Positions 60,166 to 64,000 of a stretch of 64,000 bases of DNA are shown piece after piece (position 1 is the stretch's first letter; each line of letters starts with the position of its first letter). Source of the stretch: Manduca sexta (Eukaryota > Arthropoda > Insecta > Lepidoptera > Sphingidae). Made by a program: the position numbers and the translations under genes. Where the stretch lies: NCBI RefSeq assembly GCF_014839805.1, contig NC_051129.1, forward strand, positions 9,180,920 to 9,244,919, given 5' to 3'. Below the pieces are notes generated by a model. That model ran no database searches, was not told the origin of the DNA, and saw only the letters and a list, made by a program, of their open reading frames with translations.

Positions 60166-60874
60166 CTGTTAGAAATGTTTTAATAGTAATAATATGTTTT
60201 GTAAACTTCATGACACAAGGATTATAATTTTAAAAGGTCAATTAGTAAAATTAAACGCTCTCTAATAATAAACTTGGTGTGAATTCCAGACTTGTTAAAT
60301 CAAAGACTTGGTAACATAGAAAATACTTCTTCGTCTCCATATACAGATATTTGATGAAATAAAATTCTAATAAAATATTTAAAAAATTGAGATCAATTTA
60401 TTGCTTGGGAGGATGAAAGGTAAAACTCTGTTAATTTTTTTTCTTAATAGGATATTTGACTATGTTTGATTTTGTCCATTTTATAATACTATTAAACATA
60501 AATTAGTACAAAAAAAATCCTTCTGTGAAAACAGCATTAAAATACGATAAGATATAAGGCAGTAATTCTAATTTCAAATATTTATGCGTGTAGGAGCGGG
60601 GATATCGCTCTATCTCTTTTTTTCGCACGCCTTGTAATGCACACTGACGTCACATGTAAGTATTTCATCGCTTTTCTGTTTTTCTCTCGTCTCAAGATGC
60701 GGTTCAAGCACAACCGTCAAATAACAATAAAGTAACTGTGAATGTAACGGGCTGTTTTCGTCGAGTTAATCACCGCCACCACAAAAACTCATTCACTAAA
60801 TTAATTACCGAAGCAATGACTCCGCATTATAATGAAGACGAGCTTAAACAGAATCGACAAGATCTTGTGCATAC

Positions 60875-61005
60875 CTAGACGATATGAAGGCTCTGAAAGT
60901 GCCGTCCAAATTGGCTCTTTGTGCCTGTCGCCTGCATTCGTAGTTAGTGCTGCTTACTCCATGCATATCTCCTGTGTGTGGTTCGTTAAGTGCAGCCAGG
61001 CGTAG
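60875..61005 (-). CDS. Mp: Multiplexin coding exon: endostatin domain, N-terminal part
   Basis: The exon has 131 nt: 43 codons plus AG, ending in phase 2. It encodes LRLAALNEPHTGDMHGVSST, then NYECRRQAQRANL and DGTFRAFISS(R). This matches the endostatin signature 'LVALN..SGGMRGIRGADFQCFQQAR..GTFRAFLSSR' almost column by column, including the first conserved cysteine. The acceptor is TCTTTAG and the donor GTATGC. Endostatin has a C-type-lectin-like fold and in mammals is an anti-angiogenic fragment. In insects the gene is linked to motor axon guidance, synaptic homeostasis and heart tube formation (known for Drosophila Mp). Confidence 0.96.
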
Positions 61006-61565
61006 CTAAAGAACAAAGAATTTGAAGACTTATTTTTTGTTGTATATGTTTTGTTTTTCGTTGCACGTTATTTTATTGGGTTCGAAAGCTAACATAGTAG
61101 ATAGCACGTCTAAGTTATTCTTATTTATTGATATATCAACGATTAGCGAAAGTATAAAAATAAGAGGTATAAAAAAGAAATGCATTGATGATTTGATTTT
61201 GGTTACAGTTATTGATAAAAATAATCACGATCATAGAAACTGTAATAAATTCAAAAAGTGAAGTAAAATCAAAACGTTGAATTAACTATCTAAATATATT
61301 AATGAATTAATTACCTATCTAATGACTTTACAAAACCATACAAATGAACTCGTCATAAATAACGCAATACTCCTATACAATTAATTGTAAATTACAAAAA
61401 AATGAATTTTAAATTTAATCACGATATTGATATATTTTTTTATTATAGTTACTATTGTACTATACTATTGTTTGGCTTAATACCTGTAAGATGGTTGTAT
61501 GTGTAAATAAATAAATAAAATTTCAAATTCTGCCACCAAATTTCAAGTTTAAAACATTAACTTAC

Positions 61566-61688
61566 CACCGGTCCCTCGACGGAAGGATTCTTGTGGTGTA
61601 CTAAGCTGGAAGTTTCTAGAATATTTTGCAACGGTGTTCGTGTCGGGCCGTTGGCAGGTGGCGTGTGTATCGCCAACAGCGAACCCAT
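61566..61688 (-). CDS. Mp: Multiplexin coding exon: hinge between trimerization and endostatin domains
   Basis: This is a phase 0-0 exon of 41 codons with acceptor TTTAATAG and donor GTAAGT. It begins MGSLLAIHTPPANGPTRTP and ends HHKNPSVEGPV. The Pro/Thr-rich stretch corresponds to the protease-sensitive hinge that in vertebrates releases endostatin. The last residues (GPV) join LRLAALN of the next exon to give PVLRLAALN, matching PVLHLVALN at the start of vertebrate endostatin. The hinge is short compared with vertebrates. Histidines lie just upstream of the endostatin core (HHKN); whether they bind zinc as in the mammalian N-terminus is inference only. The opening ATG is internal, not a start codon. 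Confidence 0.9.
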
Positions 61689-62243
61689 CTATTAAAAAAG
61701 AAATACCTCGAGAAAAAAATCGACTTCCAGAATTTTTCCACTGAAAATACCAGTGACCCACAAAAACTCCCTAGTTTTTTGTAACTTGGCATCCCGTCGC
61801 GTATTTTCGTAATCCCATCGCAATGTGGACCTTATTACATTTAAATAAAGTTAATTTTTCGCTACACTTTCTTAATAAAAAGAGTTCTAACTTATTCACG
61901 TCTGCGCCCAATGGGAAAACGAATAAGTTCCATTTAAATAACAACGCCAGAATAAAAGAATCTAGTCCCTGTTGGGTTTGGAAATGTGTTCTATTTTTCT
62001 TCATGAATATTTATTAGCTGAAATATTGATGTTTTGCATAAAATATATCAGGTCGAAACTGTCGAGTTTTATAAAAATCGGTATTAATTAATTCAACAAA
62101 AGGAACAATGTTATCATACCACAGTATCATTACGTGCAGTAACCGCAACATGATAATTAACCGTAGAATGGCGTTTTGTACTACATTTACCACTTTAATA
62201 TATTGGCAGGTGAATTACTGAAATTAAAATTTATTTTACTTAC

Positions 62244-62336
62244 CGCTACATATTGCCAGCCGTTGTTTACGCGAACAAGTAACGCTTGTTCTTGAATGAC
62301 GTACGCCAGTGTGCCGAGCGGGCTGTTTGTACCCAG
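62244..62336 (-). CDS. Mp: Multiplexin coding exon: second half of the NC1 trimerization domain
   Basis: This is a phase 0-0 exon of 31 codons with acceptor ACTTTAG and donor GTAAGT. It encodes SPLGTLAYVIQEQALLVRVN followed by NGWQYVA. This resembles the collagen XVIII pattern 'EGSLVFV..EELYVRVRNGFRKVQ' of the trimerization domain as I remember it from vertebrates; the LLVRVNNGW core is the clearest match. The domain is split by a 1000-bp intron that carries a SINE (62412-62668) and a second repeat (about 63188-63292). Confidence 0.93.
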
Positions 62337-62411
62337 CTAAAGTATAAAGTATAAAATATAAGGGAATTCTGACGCAGATTGCAAAAGGAAAAGTTGAGAT
62401 TTAAATTCTTA

Positions 62412-62668
62412 ACACAACATCACGCATGTTATCCCCGAAGGGGTATGCAGAGGCGCAACCATGGCACCCACTTTTCGCCAAGTGTGTTCCGTCCCATGAT
62501 GTGATAGGGGGCGAGCCTATCGCCATATCGGGCACAAATTCCAGACTCCGGGCTGATACTGAGCAGAAAAACCCAAATATCACTTTTGCTCGACCCGGGA
62601 TTCGAACCCAGGACCTCAGAGCGCTGCCGTACCGCGCATGCAGTACAACTACGCCACCGAGGCAGTCT
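62412..62668 (-). repeat. tRNA-derived SINE in Mp intron, full length, antisense
   Basis: 'catcacgcatgttatccccg', then 'gaaggggtatgcagaggcgc', 'cccgggattcgaacccagga' and 'actacgccaccgaggcagtc' is the clean reverse complement of 26141-26378. It is in sense with the gene, since both lie on the minus strand. Open frames over it on both strands are artefacts. Confidence 0.9.
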
Positions 62669-63187
62669 TCTTAAAAAATTAAAATTCTTAATCTATTCAT
62701 AAGTACACAAATTTATGAAATTAAATATAATTATAAGTTGAAATCTATTATAATTATGTTGGGATTAAACGTCATGCCGTTTCGAATTGCTAATGAAATA
62801 TTTAGAATTATATTCCACAAATGTCGATGAAGTTAGTATCGTCGAAATATATTATGTAACTTCTCTTATGTACCTAATAGAGAACGTTTATGATTGATCG
62901 GAAACTAGGTGTATAGTTTGTTCGTCAAATATTTGGATTTTTGTCACTCAAGCATCGATCAAAATCGATTCCTCCAGGGCCCATCTATCACGATGCGAGC
63001 ATTTTGTTTTCAACATACGTCATATCTCCGTTGCTGTGAATACACGGGCCTGCGACAGGAACAATGCTCGACTGATGTTTTTCAAAATAGCTTATATTCC
63101 AAAACATGGTTTAGATAATGTCCACTATACGACCACGACAAAGATACTCCATTGCAATTGTTGGTAAACGGAGTAACGTGGGCGATT

Positions 63188-63292
63188 TAGATTGACCAAA
63201 GATAATTATTCATTGCTAGTCGACACAATTATGCCGGCTTGTTCGGAATTGTATATACACAAGTTAATCCCGAAGCCCGTCAAATTACGTGG
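63188..63292 (-). repeat. 'gccggcataattgt' dispersed repeat in Mp intron
   Basis: 'gctagtcgacacaattatgc' and 'cggcttgttcgg' with 'aatcccgaagcccg' is the reverse complement of the 11895-12095 core. Confidence 0.72.
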
Positions 63293-63336
63293 GCTTTTAG
63301 GGTGGATTTTTTCTCACATTTGATATAATCACTTAC

Positions 63337-63449
63337 CCGAATCAAAGAATCTGTAGACTTGAACAAAATTGTACCGACGATAGCTCTCCCGTCCTCATCG
63401 TCTTCGAAGTCTGAATTTTCACCCAAAGGATCCAAAGGATCGCGGTAAC
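63337..63449 (-). CDS. Mp: Multiplexin coding exon: acidic linker and first half of the NC1 trimerization domain
   Basis: The 113-nt exon starts with 2 nt finishing a glycine codon and then encodes 37 residues: YRDPLDPLGENSDFEDDEDG (acidic), then AIVGTILFKSTDSLIR. The second part matches the first strand region of the collagen XV/XVIII trimerization domain, which joins three chains in the extracellular matrix. The acceptor is TTTGTAG and the donor GTAAGTG. It ends in phase 0, and the downstream exon continues the domain. Extracellular basement-membrane localisation is family knowledge, not visible here. Confidence 0.9.
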
Positions 63450-63603
63450 CTACAAACAACTTTCCTTATACAAGAACTTCTAATCCAATCTCATCTAATA
63501 ATTATACAGCATGACGGAAACTATTTCCTAGAACTTGAAGAGGAAATAAAAAATATTTATTCATTTCAAGTAGCTACCGTGTTTATTTACTGAAATTGCT
63601 TAC

Positions 63604-63675
63604 CATAAGGATCTTGACGGTAGTGCACCAGGTGGTTTAAGCTCCGGAGAATTTGTAGAGGATCACGCTGTTTGC
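63604..63675 (-). CDS. Mp: Multiplexin (collagen XV/XVIII) coding exon, start of NC1 region
   Basis: This exon encodes 23 full codons, with 2 nt at its start completing a codon from the upstream exon and 1 nt at its end. The peptide runs KQRDPLQILRSLN then HLVHYRQDPYG, which suits the non-collagenous linker before the NC1 trimerization domain. The acceptor is GGACAG and the donor GTAAGC. The single trailing G joins the GT opening the next exon (63337-63449) to give glycine, and the frame continues openly. Only this frame is open; the other two have stops. The exon alone is not diagnostic. Its place in a phase-compatible chain leading to endostatin is the main support. Confidence 0.82.
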
Positions 63676-63995
63676 CTGTCCAATAAACGTTATTTCTTTA
63701 GCGTTTGTGCAAACATTTCGCGTGTCTTGTGCAAACATTGGCAAAGTAAATTTAATGCTTGAATATTCATTGTGTGGCTGTAACAATTATGCTAAGGTTT
63801 TGTGCTTTAGCAAAAACAATTTTAGGGTTTAGGAGCTAAAATTGAAATTCAATTTCAATGACTAAATACTCTATCGATATGTTCCGATTTACTTGGATAT
63901 TTTTCGATTTTAAATACAATACTTATGTATTATATCTTGCCCTGACTAATTTTCTACTGATACACATATTTAAATTTATCTAAGTTGTAGCATAC

Positions 63996-64000
63996 CTGCT
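63996..64000 (-). CDS. Mp: Possible 3' edge of the next upstream multiplexin exon
   Basis: The last bases read, on the minus strand, AGCAG followed by GTATGC, a plausible donor. The trailing G would join GC of the exon at 63604-63675 to make a Gly codon, as the phase requires. Five bases cannot be tested for coding, so this is only a splice-site and phase argument. Confidence 0.4.

Larger units (their letters stand above)
60166..63603 (-). other. Remaining multiplexin introns
   Basis: Five introns separate the exons: 60166-60874 (709 bp), 61006-61565 (560), 61689-62243 (555), 62337-63336 (1000) and 63450-63603 (154). All have GT-AG ends. The 709-bp intron holds a locally GC-richer patch at about 60590-60780; the 1000-bp intron holds two repeats. 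A short reading frame at 61022-61261 on the plus strand lies in intron sequence and has no recognisable content. Confidence 0.85.

Noticed and set aside
61549..61761. 70-residue minus-strand open frame
   Set aside because: It contains the hinge exon 61566-61688 in frame, but its flanks are intron sequence bounded by clear splice sites, so it is not a separate gene.
62401..62674. Open frames on both strands at 62401-62674
   Set aside because: They are read-throughs of the intronic SINE; similar peptides would arise from any copy.

Overview
The window reads as lepidopteran (moth or butterfly) nuclear DNA. It is AT-rich, has no long open reading frames over most of its length, and is crowded with interspersed repeats I associate with Lepidoptera: tRNA-derived SINEs whose heads read 'agcggcgatagcctagttgg' or 'gcctcggtggcgtagttgta', repeats with a 'gcggcttcgcccgcg' core, RTE-like LINE 3' ends, and many small inverted-repeat elements. 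These assignments are by eye and from memory, without a database search.

The one protein-coding gene I can support lies at the right end on the minus strand. Seven coding exons between 56662 and 63675, each with GT-AG ends and compatible phases, encode the C-terminal NC1 region of a collagen XV/XVIII orthologue (multiplexin, Mp in Drosophila): a trimerization domain, a short hinge, and most of the endostatin domain. An eighth exon may begin at 63996 and run off the window. The upstream collagen part lies beyond 64000. The last exon, expected to carry the final two endostatin cysteines, was not found, so the left part of the window is either a long last intron or intergenic.

The only RNA gene is a tRNA-Lys (anticodon TTT) at 51651-51723 on the plus strand. 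It has a perfect cloverleaf, A and B boxes and a T-run terminator, but a G instead of the usual A just 3' of the anticodon.

From 1 to about 56600 the sequence is repeat-derived or featureless. Notable structures are a 205+205 bp near-perfect palindrome (4477-4949); a tandem duplication (6138-6699); a hAT-like element with an 8-bp target duplication and a nested repeat inside it (18080-19061); a TIR element with 'tatacagggtcattttgaca' ends (24983-25402); a 60-bp minisatellite fused to a repeat tail (33357-33572); a GC-rich relic (42124-42380); RTE-like 3' ends; and a 140-bp tandem array apparently grown from the head of a dispersed repeat (47467-48160). Introns of the Mp gene also hold repeats, including a foldback element (57162-57436).
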